A DNA stretch of 64,000 nucleotides from Corynebacterium phocae (GTDB taxonomy: Bacteria > Actinomycetota > Actinomycetes > Mycobacteriales > Mycobacteriaceae). Positions within the stretch are counted from its first letter, which is position 1. Every line of letters starts with the position of its first letter. Below are positions 11,690 through 19,501 of this stretch, one piece after another. The position numbers were made by a program, and so were the translations under genes. The notes under the pieces were generated by a model, which worked only from the letters and a program-made list of their open reading frames with translations, had not been told where the DNA came from and did not search any database. Where the stretch lies: contig NZ_VXKJ01000043.1 in assembly GCF_008693075.1 (NCBI RefSeq), positions 310,001-374,000 of the forward strand, in the 5' to 3' direction.

Positions 11690-11733
11690 GATAAAACGCG
11701 AAACTCCGCGAACTAAAAGGCGAAATTCCGCGA
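11690..11733. repeat. Tandem 22-bp repeat in the BCCT promoter region
   Basis: Two adjacent 22-bp units (11690-11711, 11712-11733) agree at 18 positions. Both contain the core AAAAnGCGAAAnTCCGCGA. They lie 48-91 bp upstream of the BCCT start, so they overlap or flank the expected promoter and look like paired regulator sites. The rest of 11643-11901 holds no gene. Confidence 0.6.
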
Positions 11734-11814
11734 TAATAGGCCACCCTGGCAAAACTTTGCTTCACTGGACAAGCCGGGCTACGTGGATCTATAGGCAAAC
11801 ACTAAATCCCAGCC

Positions 11815-11832
11815 ATAACAATCTGGTAACGA
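11815..11832. promoter_or_regulatory. MtrA-like direct-repeat box upstream of BCCT copy 2
   Basis: ATAACAA (11815) and GTAACGA (11826) repeat with an 11-bp period. In the gene's direction this reads GTTACCAGATTGTTA, against GTTACCGTATTGTTA before rpf2. It sits about 175 bp upstream of the start codon. MtrA activates betP in C. glutamicum, and the assignment here is inference. Confidence 0.5.
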
Positions 11833-11901
11833 ACGGCACTTTTCTAAGGTCTTCCCCAGCAAAATCCCACCGTACGGCCATCGCGCTCCCAGGATCCCCA
11901 C

Positions 11902-12894
11902 CTATTCAACCGAGTTCGCGGCAGCCAGGTACGCGTTATAAAGCTCCCGGTTAGACACTGAAGTCCCCTCCGCCACCTTCTTGCACGCGTCCTTAGCGCG
12001 AACCCCGGCCGCTACCAACTCACGTACCCGGTCCACCAAGTCTTCCTCGCGGGATTCAGCCTGGCTGGCACCGGCAATGACCACCGTAATCTCCCCGCGC
12101 ACGCCTTCTTGCGCCCACTGCGCCAGCTCCCCCAGCCCGCCCCGCTTTACTTCCTCGAACCTCTTAGTTAGCTCGCGGCACACCGCAGCCTGGCGCTGCT
12201 CTCCCAGTACCCTTGCCGCCAGGGACAGGGTGCTGGCAATCCGGTGTGGGGACTCAAAAAACGCCACCGCCCGTTTTTCACTCATCAGGGACTCCAGCCA
12301 CTTGGTCCGTGCCCCGCTCTTACGCGGTGCGAAACCGTCAAAGATGAACTGCCCCACGCCCATCCCGGACAGAGCCAGTGCGGTGGGGACCGCTGAGGGA
12401 CCGGGAAAGCAGGTCACGGGAACGCCCGACTCCGCCGCCGCCGCAACAATCGAATGGCCCGGATCAGAGACCAAGGGCATCCCGGCGTCGGAGATGACCA
12501 GAACTGTTCCGGTCCGGGCTGACTCGATAAGACCGGCCGCCCTTTCAGATTCATTGTGGTCGAAATTGGACACGACCTTCCCAGTAATCTCCACCCCCAA
12601 CGCCTGCGCCAGGCTCCGGGCCCTCCGGGTGTCTTCCGCCGCTACGACATCTGCGTGAGCCAAAGCCTGGATAAGCCGCGCGGAGGCGTCCCCGACGTTC
12701 CCCAACGGAGTGGCCGCCAGGATGATCCCCCGGGGCAACGGCTCCAGGCGCAGCTCTAATCCCGGCGCGTTGCCCGAATAGTTGCCGCCACCGGCACCGT
12801 GCCTGTCACTGCTATCAGCACTGTGCTTGCCACTACCCGCGGCACCGTGCTTATCACTGCTACCGCCGCTTTGACTTAGTTCGTTTCCGCTCAT
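11902..12894 (-). CDS. rsmI: 16S rRNA (cytidine1402-2'-O)-methyltransferase
   Basis: SAM-dependent enzyme that 2'-O-methylates C1402 in the ribosomal decoding centre. The conserved tetrapyrrole-methylase fold starts at PLPRGIILAATPLGN. It has DTRRARSLA, the loop VISDAGMPLVSDPG, GPSAVPTALALSGM and FFESPHR, in family order. From the ATG at 12894 the protein has 330 residues. About the first 50 are an unusual Ser/Gly/His-rich low-complexity tail with two similar SDxHGA units. TAGGCT lies eight bases before this ATG, supporting a leaderless start. The divergent pairing with pmt is conserved in actinobacteria. Confidence 0.95.
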   Translation of the reverse strand: MSGNELSQSGGSSDKHGAAGSGKHSADSSDRHGAGGGNYSGNAPGLELRLEPLPRGIILAATPLGNVGDASARLIQALAHADVVAAEDTRRARSLAQALGVEITGKVVSNFDHNESERAAGLIESARTGTVLVISDAGMPLVSDPGHSIVAAAAESGVPVTCFPGPSAVPTALALSGMGVGQFIFDGFAPRKSGARTKWLESLMSEKRAVAFFESPHRIASTLSLAARVLGEQRQAAVCRELTKRFEEVKRGGLGELAQWAQEGVRGEITVVIAGASQAESREEDLVDRVRELVAAGVRAKDACKKVAEGTSVSNRELYNAYLAAANSVE

Positions 12895-12948
12895 GCCATA
12901 ACAGCCTATAGCCCGCAAAAGGGATAGTGTGCTTTAGACTAGGTACTT

Positions 12949-14586
12949 GTGACTGTTCAAACTGCCTCCCCCGCATCAAAGACGCGTGGCACCCGCCGCA
13001 CACCGCGCCGCGCTCAGCGCCTGCACGGCCGCCACGCCGTGTCCGCCATCCCGGCACCGCGGTATTACCCATGGACCCGCAAAGACACCATCTCTACGCT
13101 GGTCATAGCAACGCTGGCGTTTATCACGCGGTTTGCGGGCCTTAGTTTTGCCACCTCCGACGGCACTCCGGTCTTCGATGAGAAACACTACGTGCCGCAG
13201 GCTTTTGACATGGTCCGCAGCTGGGACAACCTGCTGATTGGTGGCATTGAATTCAACCCCGGCTTTGGGCTAGTGGTTCACCCGCCGCTGGGCAAACAAA
13301 TCATCGCACTGTCGGAAATGGTCTTCGGATATACACCGCTGGGCTGGCGCGTTGCCGGTGCGCTCCTGGGCGTAGGCGTGGTACTGCTGACCATGCAGCT
13401 AGCCCGCACTATCTCCGCCTCCTGGCAGGTCGCGGCCATGGCCGGCTTCATAGCCGTATTCGACGGGGTACTGCTGGTTACCTCCCGTTTTGGAATGCTG
13501 GATATCTTCCAGACCTTCTTCATAGTGGCTGCGGCCTATGCCCTAGCGCGGGACCACGAACAGGTCCGCGCCCGGCTGCACGCGGCATGGGAGAACCGCC
13601 AGCTGGGACGCAGTCCCTTTGGCCCCCGTTTTGGGTTTAGGTGGTGGCGCTTTACCGCCGGAGTCATGCTGGGCATGTCTTTAGGCGTGAAATGGTCGGG
13701 GCTGTATTTCATTATGTTCTTCGGCCTGATGAGCGTCTTTTCAGATCTAGCGCTACGGCGCCGCTACGGGGTGCGCCGGCATATTACCGGTGCCCTCATA
13801 AGGGACACGCCCGCCGCGCTAGCCTCCCTGGTCGCACTCCCCGTAGCTATCTACGTCTGGACCTGGCGCGCCTGGTTCGCCTCCGACACCGCGGTCTACC
13901 GCCACGCTAAGGTGGACGGCACCATTGAGAGCGGGTCCGCTTTGAAACTACTCCCCGAAGCGGTGTCGGGTTGGTTTTACTATCACAAATCCGTCCTTGA
14001 CTTCCACGCTTCCCTCACGTCTTCCTCCGGCCACAGTCACCCCTGGGACTCCAAGCCGTGGGCGTGGCTAGTTGGCGCCCGCCCGGTGCTGTACTACTCC
14101 AACACTGACCTCGACTGCCTGCTTGGCTCCAGCTGCCGGCAGATGATCTACCTCTTTGGTACCCCCATCATTTGGTGGCTCATCGTCCCGGCCGTGTTGT
14201 GGGGATTGTGGTCGCTTGTCATCGGGCGCGATAGGCGCTTCTTGGTCCCGCTTGTGGGCTTTGCTGCGGCGTTTGTGCCCTGGCTGGCTTCCTTCGACCG
14301 GCAAATGTACTTCTTCTACGCGGTGCCTTTTATCCCGTTTGTCATAGTGCTTATTGCCCTGGCGTTGGGACAGCTCAGCGGCACTGGTAAGCAGATAAGC
14401 CCCGCCGGCTTAGGAAACGTCATCCGCGGCCTAGCGGGCGGCCCGGTTTCGCGGGGGACAGTGCTGGTGACCGTCTACCTCGCAGCGGTACTCGCTTTCT
14501 TCCTGGTCTTTTCTTCCAACCTCTACGGCTACACCGTCCCTGACTGGTGGTACGAGTCCCTGATGTGGATGCCAAGCTGGCGGTAG
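12949..14586 (+). CDS. pmt: Dolichyl/polyprenyl-phosphate-mannose:protein mannosyltransferase
   Basis: Membrane GT-C glycosyltransferase that O-mannosylates exported proteins as they cross the membrane. It has 545 residues with about ten hydrophobic segments. The catalytic acidic loop is in FDEKHYVPQAFDM (about 75-87). HPPLGKQ and the late HSHPWDSKPW loop are PMT family signatures. The GTG start is preceded by TAGACT (12935-12940), eight bases upstream, with no Shine-Dalgarno, so the mRNA is probably leaderless. Its substrates may include Rpf2 and other secreted proteins in this window; that is inference. Confidence 0.95.
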   Translation: MTVQTASPASKTRGTRRTPRRAQRLHGRHAVSAIPAPRYYPWTRKDTISTLVIATLAFITRFAGLSFATSDGTPVFDEKHYVPQAFDMVRSWDNLLIGGIEFNPGFGLVVHPPLGKQIIALSEMVFGYTPLGWRVAGALLGVGVVLLTMQLARTISASWQVAAMAGFIAVFDGVLLVTSRFGMLDIFQTFFIVAAAYALARDHEQVRARLHAAWENRQLGRSPFGPRFGFRWWRFTAGVMLGMSLGVKWSGLYFIMFFGLMSVFSDLALRRRYGVRRHITGALIRDTPAALASLVALPVAIYVWTWRAWFASDTAVYRHAKVDGTIESGSALKLLPEAVSGWFYYHKSVLDFHASLTSSSGHSHPWDSKPWAWLVGARPVLYYSNTDLDCLLGSSCRQMIYLFGTPIIWWLIVPAVLWGLWSLVIGRDRRFLVPLVGFAAAFVPWLASFDRQMYFFYAVPFIPFVIVLIALALGQLSGTGKQISPAGLGNVIRGLAGGPVSRGTVLVTVYLAAVLAFFLVFSSNLYGYTVPDWWYESLMWMPSWR

Positions 14587-14623
14587 CGGTGGCCGTCTCC
14601 CCAACCGGCCTTAGCGGCCGTTG

Positions 14624-15322
14624 CTAGACGGGATCGGCTGCCAGCTGACGCCACAGGGCGCGCAACACATAGCCCTTGTCCACCGCCCAGGTCCAAGCGA
14701 GTAGCGCGACGGCACCGCCCAGGCCCAGTAGCGTGTAGATCTGTGGCAAGCTGACGGTACCCAACGCGATATCGCGCATGGTGGCACCGGCTAGAAACAT
14801 CAGCATGGTGGTGACCACCGGCAACATTCCCGGCGCGAAGGACGGGCGCCAGGCGGCAAAGAACAAACCGAAAGCCACGCCAAAGCGCAGCGCAGCGCCC
14901 TCCAGGGTAAAAGCCGCTAGCTCCGGCTGGGCTTCCGGGCTCAAGGTTCGCCCATCCGCAGACCACATCAGCAACTGCGAGGACGCGTTTACTTGCGTAA
15001 CCGCCCACGCCACGAAGCACAGCCCGACTACGGCCAGGCCCACCCGGGCAATAGCCAAGTGGCCTCGGCGCGCGCCAGCTGTGGCACGCCATTGCGGCTC
15101 CACCCCCGCCAGGATGGACTCGGAGAGATCCCGGGGCGGGGCCATCCCGTCGTGACGGGATTCGCTCAGCAGTGTTCGGCTTAGCTTGGCGGCACGGTCT
15201 TGGAAAGCCGCACACTCGGGGCAGTTAACCACGTGCGTATCAATGACGTCATCGGCTATCTCGTAGCTTTCACCGTCAAGACGCGCTGATATCGCGGCCT
15301 GGACTAGGTCATGACTCAACAC
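14624..15322 (-). CDS. Membrane protein with N-terminal ZAS (zf-HC2) anti-sigma-like domain
   Basis: 232 residues. The first 60 carry a zinc-binding anti-sigma pattern, DTHVVNCPECAAF (His then Cys-x2-Cys). This is followed by a linker and four to five hydrophobic segments (about 93-110, 145-165, 170-190, 198-218). ZAS domains usually hold ECF sigma factors or act as membrane redox sensors. No sigma factor gene is adjacent. Its start overlaps the end of doxX by 14 bp, so the two are probably co-transcribed and translationally coupled. The exact function is unknown. Confidence 0.78.
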   Translation of the reverse strand: MLSHDLVQAAISARLDGESYEIADDVIDTHVVNCPECAAFQDRAAKLSRTLLSESRHDGMAPPRDLSESILAGVEPQWRATAGARRGHLAIARVGLAVVGLCFVAWAVTQVNASSQLLMWSADGRTLSPEAQPELAAFTLEGAALRFGVAFGLFFAAWRPSFAPGMLPVVTTMLMFLAGATMRDIALGTVSLPQIYTLLGLGGAVALLAWTWAVDKGYVLRALWRQLAADPV

Positions 15323-15722
15323 GGCTTAACACCTCATCTAAACTTGCCCGGCCGGCGCCAAAAACCACGATCATCAGCAGGGACACCGTCAGCACCAATG
15401 GGTATTCAAAGCCGCCGTGCCCGTAGAAAATCCCGTTATCAAAATGCACAAAGTAACCGGCTGCGGCGGCCAGCAGGGCCAGGACGCCGGCCACCGCGGT
15501 GGTCAATAGGCCGATAACCAGGAGTGAGCCGCCCACCATTTCCAGCACGGCTGCCAACCAGGCTGATATCCCCGGTTGGGGGATGGACCACTGCGCAAAT
15601 TGGGCAGCGGTAGCAGAAATACCGGTGAAAAAGATGCGGTCTACTCCGTGCGCTACGAAAACTAATCCAAGCACTGCGCGGAAAATAAGCAGCGCTGCGT
15701 CACGAACGGCGGGTCTATCCAT
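15309..15722 (-). CDS. DoxX family membrane protein
   Basis: 137-residue protein with four predicted membrane helices. It has the DoxX signature RAVLGLVFVAHGVDRIFFTG near the start, and EMVGGSLLVIGL and HFDNGIFYGHGGFEYPL further on. In mycobacteria DoxX works with SodA and SseA in a membrane oxidoreductase complex; whether that holds here is unknown. The frame is open to 15905, but TAGTCT lies seven bases before the ATG at 15722 and homology begins there, so the short form is chosen. It is the first gene of a two-gene operon with the ZAS protein. Confidence 0.88.
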   Translation of the reverse strand: MDRPAVRDAALLIFRAVLGLVFVAHGVDRIFFTGISATAAQFAQWSIPQPGISAWLAAVLEMVGGSLLVIGLLTTAVAGVLALLAAAAGYFVHFDNGIFYGHGGFEYPLVLTVSLLMIVVFGAGRASLDEVLSRVES

Positions 15723-15784
15723 GACGTTTAGACTACCGTTAAAGCCACGTTGGGCCACATTCTGAGACAGGAGTTTCTTTCCTC

Positions 15785-16264
15785 GTGACATCTTTGTTCT
15801 TTGAGACCTTCGATTCCCCCGTTGGCACTTTGACCGTCGAAGCAAGTGAGACGGCAGTCTGGCGCCTGCTTTTTGCGCAAGACTCCCCCGCCCCGGGCGC
15901 GACATCCAAGCCTAATTCCCTGACCAGGCTAGCCACCCAGCAGCTGGAGGAATACTTCGCGGGCAAGCGGCGTAACTTCGCGCTCCCCCTGGCCGAACCC
16001 TTTGCTCAAGGCTCGCTGTCCCACCACGTCCTCGTAGCCCTAACCCATATCCCCTATGGCGCTACTGCAAGTTACGCCGAACTTGCGCGCACTGTAGGCA
16101 ATCCGCGTGCCGCCCGGGCGGTAGGCAGTGCCTGCGCACGCAACCCCGTTCCTATCCTTCGCCCCTGCCACCGGGTCATACGCGCCGATGGCAGTGGCGG
16201 TGCTTACCGCGGCGGCTCCGCCACCAAACGCTGGTTATTGGATTTTGAAAAGGCAACCCTCTAA
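15785..16264 (+). CDS. ogt: Methylated-DNA--protein-cysteine methyltransferase
   Basis: Suicide DNA repair protein that moves alkyl groups from O6-alkylguanine to its own cysteine. It has 159 residues. The DNA-binding helix-turn-helix region is IPYGATASYAELA. NPRAARAVGSACARNP follows, and the acceptor motif PCHRVIRADG has its cysteine near residue 127. The GTG start is at 15785. It lies 66 bp upstream of tag on the same strand, so an alkylation-repair unit is likely. Confidence 0.96.
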   Translation: MTSLFFETFDSPVGTLTVEASETAVWRLLFAQDSPAPGATSKPNSLTRLATQQLEEYFAGKRRNFALPLAEPFAQGSLSHHVLVALTHIPYGATASYAELARTVGNPRAARAVGSACARNPVPILRPCHRVIRADGSGGAYRGGSATKRWLLDFEKATL

Positions 16265-16330
16265 CAATCCCCAGACCCGCCCCCACGCCGGGCCCGGGAA
16301 CCTTCGAGCAAAAACAAAGTCTAAAAGAGT

Positions 16331-17137
16331 ATGACTACATTAAATTCTCACAACACGAACTCACCAACCGCCCCCCAAGGAAAACCGCAGGGCGCAGCCG
16401 CTCCCGGCAGTGTTAGTAACCCTCCTGATACTGCTAGTGGCGGTGACGGTAGCGGTGACGGGACCGGGGACGGAACTACCTGCGGTTGCGCGGGCGCTGC
16501 GCCATCCGTGGACGTCACCGAGGGCAGTACCCAGCCGGACGCCATTTCCCCGGATCTAATAGAGTGCGCGGACGGGTTGGCCCGCCCGCCCTGGGCGGCC
16601 GCCAACCGGATGCTGCAAGAGTATTACGACACTGAGTGGGGCATGCCCATCCGCGATGAACAGGGCGTCTACGAGCGCCTGTGTCTAGAGGCCTTTCAGT
16701 CCGGACTCTCCTGGGCGTTAGTGCTCAGCAAGCGCGACGCCTTCCGCCACGCCTTTGCGCGCTTCGATCCTGAAAAGGTTGCGAACTTCTGTGACCAAGA
16801 CATAGAGCGGTTGTTAGAAAACCCCAAAATCATCCGCAACCGGGCCAAGATTGAAGCCGCCATTGCTAACGCCAAGGCCACGCTAAGCATGCGGGAGGAA
16901 GGCGGCTTGGCCGCACTGGTGTGGTCCTTCCAACCCGATAGCACGCCACGGCCATTCACTTTAGAGGACATACCCAAACAGACCGCGGAATCCGTAGCGC
17001 TTTCCAAGGCGTTGAAAAAGCGGGGCTGCAAGTTTGTGGGGCCGGTGACGGCCTTTGCCCTCATGGAAGCCATTGGCATGGTGGACACCCACTTGGTGGG
17101 CTCGCACCGCCGCGGTAGTTCGGGGGTATGGGCGTAG
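16331..17137 (+). CDS. tag: DNA-3-methyladenine glycosylase I with long N-terminal extension
   Basis: Base-excision enzyme that removes 3-methyladenine. The conserved core starts at ECADGLARPPWA and YYDTEWGMP (about 77-108). The helix-hairpin-helix part contains FQSGLSWALVLSKRDAF, and the end reads GPVTAFALMEAIGMVDTHLVG. The first 75 residues are a low-complexity Gly/Asp/Thr/Pro tail with GDGSGDGTGDGT and a CGC, absent from typical Tag of about 190 residues. A later start is possible, but no better ribosome site is obvious. The C-terminal zinc ligand cysteine of E. coli Tag appears to be replaced (HLVGSHRRG), so the zinc site may be modified. Confidence 0.93.
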   Translation: MTTLNSHNTNSPTAPQGKPQGAAAPGSVSNPPDTASGGDGSGDGTGDGTTCGCAGAAPSVDVTEGSTQPDAISPDLIECADGLARPPWAAANRMLQEYYDTEWGMPIRDEQGVYERLCLEAFQSGLSWALVLSKRDAFRHAFARFDPEKVANFCDQDIERLLENPKIIRNRAKIEAAIANAKATLSMREEGGLAALVWSFQPDSTPRPFTLEDIPKQTAESVALSKALKKRGCKFVGPVTAFALMEAIGMVDTHLVGSHRRGSSGVWA

Positions 17138-17167
17138 AAAAAGGGGGGAGGCTAAGCCGCACAAAAG

Positions 17168-17201
17168 GGCCAGCAAGAACCATAATACGGTTCTGCTGGC
17201 C
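17168..17201. terminator. Convergent terminator hairpin between tag and glpR
   Basis: GGCCAGCAAGAACC pairs with GGTTCTGCTGGCC around a 7-base loop, with one bulged A. A TTTT tract follows on the minus side. It lies between the facing 3' ends of tag and glpR and probably serves both. Confidence 0.7.
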
Positions 17202-17240
17202 ACATACTTCTAATAGCTAGTCAGCTAGCCTTGGGCGGGG

Positions 17241-18581
17241 TTAACCCACCCGGCGTGCCGATAAGTCATCGCGGAAGTCCCTGCGGTTGACTACCTTCAC
17301 GTCAGCTTCTCCCGGGTCGTAGGAGTCCTCACTGTAGGTGGGTAGGAACTCAAAGTCCGGGCTTTCGTCATCCGATTCTAAGACGATGGCCCCGGGGCGG
17401 CGGAGCTTACGCGGGATAGCCAGTTCTTCGTCTGCGGCGTTGCGCACACCCAGCCGGGCGCGGCGCAGCTGTGCCACCCGGCGGCGGTGCAGGGCTTGTT
17501 CGGCTAGCGTCAAGTTACGCAGCGCTATCAAGTACCACCCCAATACCAAACCGGAGACTACAGCCGCGGCCCAGGCCCAGCCGCCAACTACTATGCCTAA
17601 TCCAACGCAGAGCACCAGTACCGCAACCAACGCCAGGAGGGCGCGCTGGCGGCGCTGGAAACGGGTAGCGCGGGCGGCGTTATCGGCTACCGGATCCCAG
17701 CCGCCACGCCCCTTACGACGCTGAGCAAAGGCCACCTCTTCGGGAGAGAGTTCTGCGAAATCTTCGCCTGGCTGGCTTGCGCCGGATTGTGCATCATCTT
17801 CCAGCTGTTGGCTGGCGGGGACTGCGGTGCCGGAAAGGGAACCGGAATCTTGCTCTGTGGCGTCCTGGGGCTCCACGTGGTCCACCGCGCCGGGGTAGAG
17901 CAGGTCTACTGGGGAGGTGAAAGTTTCATCAAACGCGTAAGCGTCAGCGCTGGTGGCGGTAGCTACGACTGGGGCGGCAAAAATTTCCGCGTCAGTTTCC
18001 TTCTCCGAAGCGGCAGGTTTGGTGCGCGCAGGCTCCTCGATCAACAGGTCATCAGCCTCGTTGGAGGTGCGGGCCTTTTCCTCTTGCTCGGCCTGGTTCT
18101 CTAAACCGTGGCTTGCCGGGATAGCTGTGCCGGATTCAGCTTTGAGCGTATCCCCCGCGTCAGCGCCGTCAGAAAAGTCGGTGAGGTCGGTGACATCAAC
18201 TAGCTCACCGTCTACCGTCTCGGTGGTCTTGCTGCTTTCAGCAGCTGCTGCACGGTTGCGCTCAGTGGGGTCCACCACTTCACCAATAACCACCGAACGC
18301 GCGCGGCTCATGGCGGTGCGGAAAGAGCTACCGCGGGAAGGTTGCTCCTGCTCTTCTGCACCTTCGCTGTCCTCGGCTACGTACTGTTTACGCACGTCCT
18401 CCGGGCGCAGGCGGGGGCGAGGCTTAGCCTGGACTTTGCCCGAGCCGCCGGAAAACAGCACGCGGGTATCTTCAAAACCTTCACCCGTGTGGCTCACTGG
18501 CTTTTGAAAGCGCAGCAACCAGGGGGCAAGGACAAAGAGCCAAACCACGATGATCAAGATGATGATGGCACTAGTAGGCAT
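17241..18581 (-). CDS. glpR: Divisome membrane protein GlpR/SepX
   Basis: 446 residues. There is one N-terminal membrane helix (about 4-23) and a long acidic, disordered cytoplasmic region (about 30-300). A second hydrophobic pair follows (about 308-350), then a basic segment and a charged C-terminus ending in VVNRRDFRDDLSARRV. In C. glutamicum GlpR is the membrane receptor of the gephyrin-like Glp at the division site and poles; Streptomyces SepX is the counterpart. The gene sits two genes from glp, with rimJ between, the arrangement conserved in actinobacteria. A strong GGAGGAAG ribosome site precedes the ATG. Two copies of a GTAxPAS motif recur in the linker. Confidence 0.88.
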   Translation of the reverse strand: MPTSAIIILIIVVWLFVLAPWLLRFQKPVSHTGEGFEDTRVLFSGGSGKVQAKPRPRLRPEDVRKQYVAEDSEGAEEQEQPSRGSSFRTAMSRARSVVIGEVVDPTERNRAAAAESSKTTETVDGELVDVTDLTDFSDGADAGDTLKAESGTAIPASHGLENQAEQEEKARTSNEADDLLIEEPARTKPAASEKETDAEIFAAPVVATATSADAYAFDETFTSPVDLLYPGAVDHVEPQDATEQDSGSLSGTAVPASQQLEDDAQSGASQPGEDFAELSPEEVAFAQRRKGRGGWDPVADNAARATRFQRRQRALLALVAVLVLCVGLGIVVGGWAWAAAVVSGLVLGWYLIALRNLTLAEQALHRRRVAQLRRARLGVRNAADEELAIPRKLRRPGAIVLESDDESPDFEFLPTYSEDSYDPGEADVKVVNRRDFRDDLSARRVG

Positions 18582-18715
18582 AGGCGGTATCTTCCTCCAA
18601 CAACGGGCCGCCGTAATGAGGCGACTAAGATTTCCCTTGGAGTTTATCTATCCCCGTTTTCCCGTGGCGGCTGCCACGCCGCAGCAACCGTTAAAAGGCA
18701 TACCTTTCTGGCCTT

Positions 18716-18764
18716 CCCCGCTTTCCCTGCAAGCCCCGCTTTCCCTGCAAGCCCCCGCTTTCCC
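18716..18764. repeat. 18-bp direct repeat between glpR and rimJ
   Basis: The unit CCCCGCTTTCCCTGCAAG occurs at 18716 and 18734, with a partial third copy (CCCCGCTTTCCC) at 18753. It lies in the 206-bp gap between rimJ and glpR and just after the rimJ stop. No gene is visible in the gap; it might affect read-through from rimJ into glpR. Confidence 0.7.
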
Positions 18765-18787
18765 GGCTGGGCGGCCATTGCTGTTTA

Positions 18788-19486
18788 CTACTGCAGGCGC
18801 CCCACGGCGCGCAACCGCTGCACCGCAGTGTTGGCAAAGTCATCGCGGTTAATGGCCATGAAGACATGATCTTCCCATGCACCGTTGATGTGGAGGTTGC
18901 CGCGCAAGAACCCTTCTTGGCGGAAACCGCAGTGTTCTAACACCGCTCCGGAGGCAGGGTTGGCAGGCAGGTAGGTGGCGGTCACACGGTGTAGCCCCAC
19001 CCGGGCAAAGGCGTGGTCCACGCCCAAGGCGCAGGCGGCCGTGGCAATTCCCTGGCCGTGCAACTGGGAATAGACCCAGTACCCAATCCAGCATTCGCTA
19101 ATGGCCCCGTGCTGGATATTGCCCAAGGTCAGTTGCCCGCAGAAGTCCCCGTCCACTTCAATGGCCAGCGGGACTACTGTGCCCTCCCGCGCACTGGTGC
19201 GGAGGAAGTGAAAGTGTCTAGCCCAAGCGCCCTTATCGTGGGCTTGCTCCCAACTGACTGGGACAGTTGGCTCCACGGGTTTCAAATGCGGCTCATCCAG
19301 CAGGCGCATCTGCTGCCAGGGTTCCGCGTCTTTGCGCACCATGGGCCGAAGGCGCACCCGGTAGCCACCAGCTGTCATGGTGGCGGGAGTGGACTCCGGC
19401 CACCCGGGGTGCAGCTCATCACGCGGTGCGCCGGGTGGTGGCGGGTTCGGGTAGTACCTGCCAGCGCGCCCAAAGAGGTTCAGCAT
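18788..19486 (-). CDS. rimJ: GNAT acetyltransferase, RimJ/RimL type
   Basis: Predicted protein N-alpha-acetyltransferase of 232 residues. A 40-residue proline-rich lead precedes GYRVRLRPMVRKDAEPW. The acetyl-CoA loop is YSQLHGQGIATAAC (about 145-158), and the closing signature is LPANPASGAVLEHCGFRQEGFLRG. Its start lies 15 bp from the glp stop, so the genes are co-transcribed. The order galU-glp-rimJ-glpR equals the M. tuberculosis galU-moeA1-rimJ block. The target is unknown; acting on a partner in the cluster is only an inference. Confidence 0.9.
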   Translation of the reverse strand: MLNLFGRAGRYYPNPPPPGAPRDELHPGWPESTPATMTAGGYRVRLRPMVRKDAEPWQQMRLLDEPHLKPVEPTVPVSWEQAHDKGAWARHFHFLRTSAREGTVVPLAIEVDGDFCGQLTLGNIQHGAISECWIGYWVYSQLHGQGIATAACALGVDHAFARVGLHRVTATYLPANPASGAVLEHCGFRQEGFLRGNLHINGAWEDHVFMAINRDDFANTAVQRLRAVGRLQ

Positions 19487-19501
19487 TTATCGGTAGTATC
19501 C

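Noticed and set aside
14529-15215. A 228-codon minus-strand frame overlapping the ZAS protein
   Set aside because: Runs past the pmt 3' end; the other frame has the HxxxCxxC motif, membrane helices and a coupled start.
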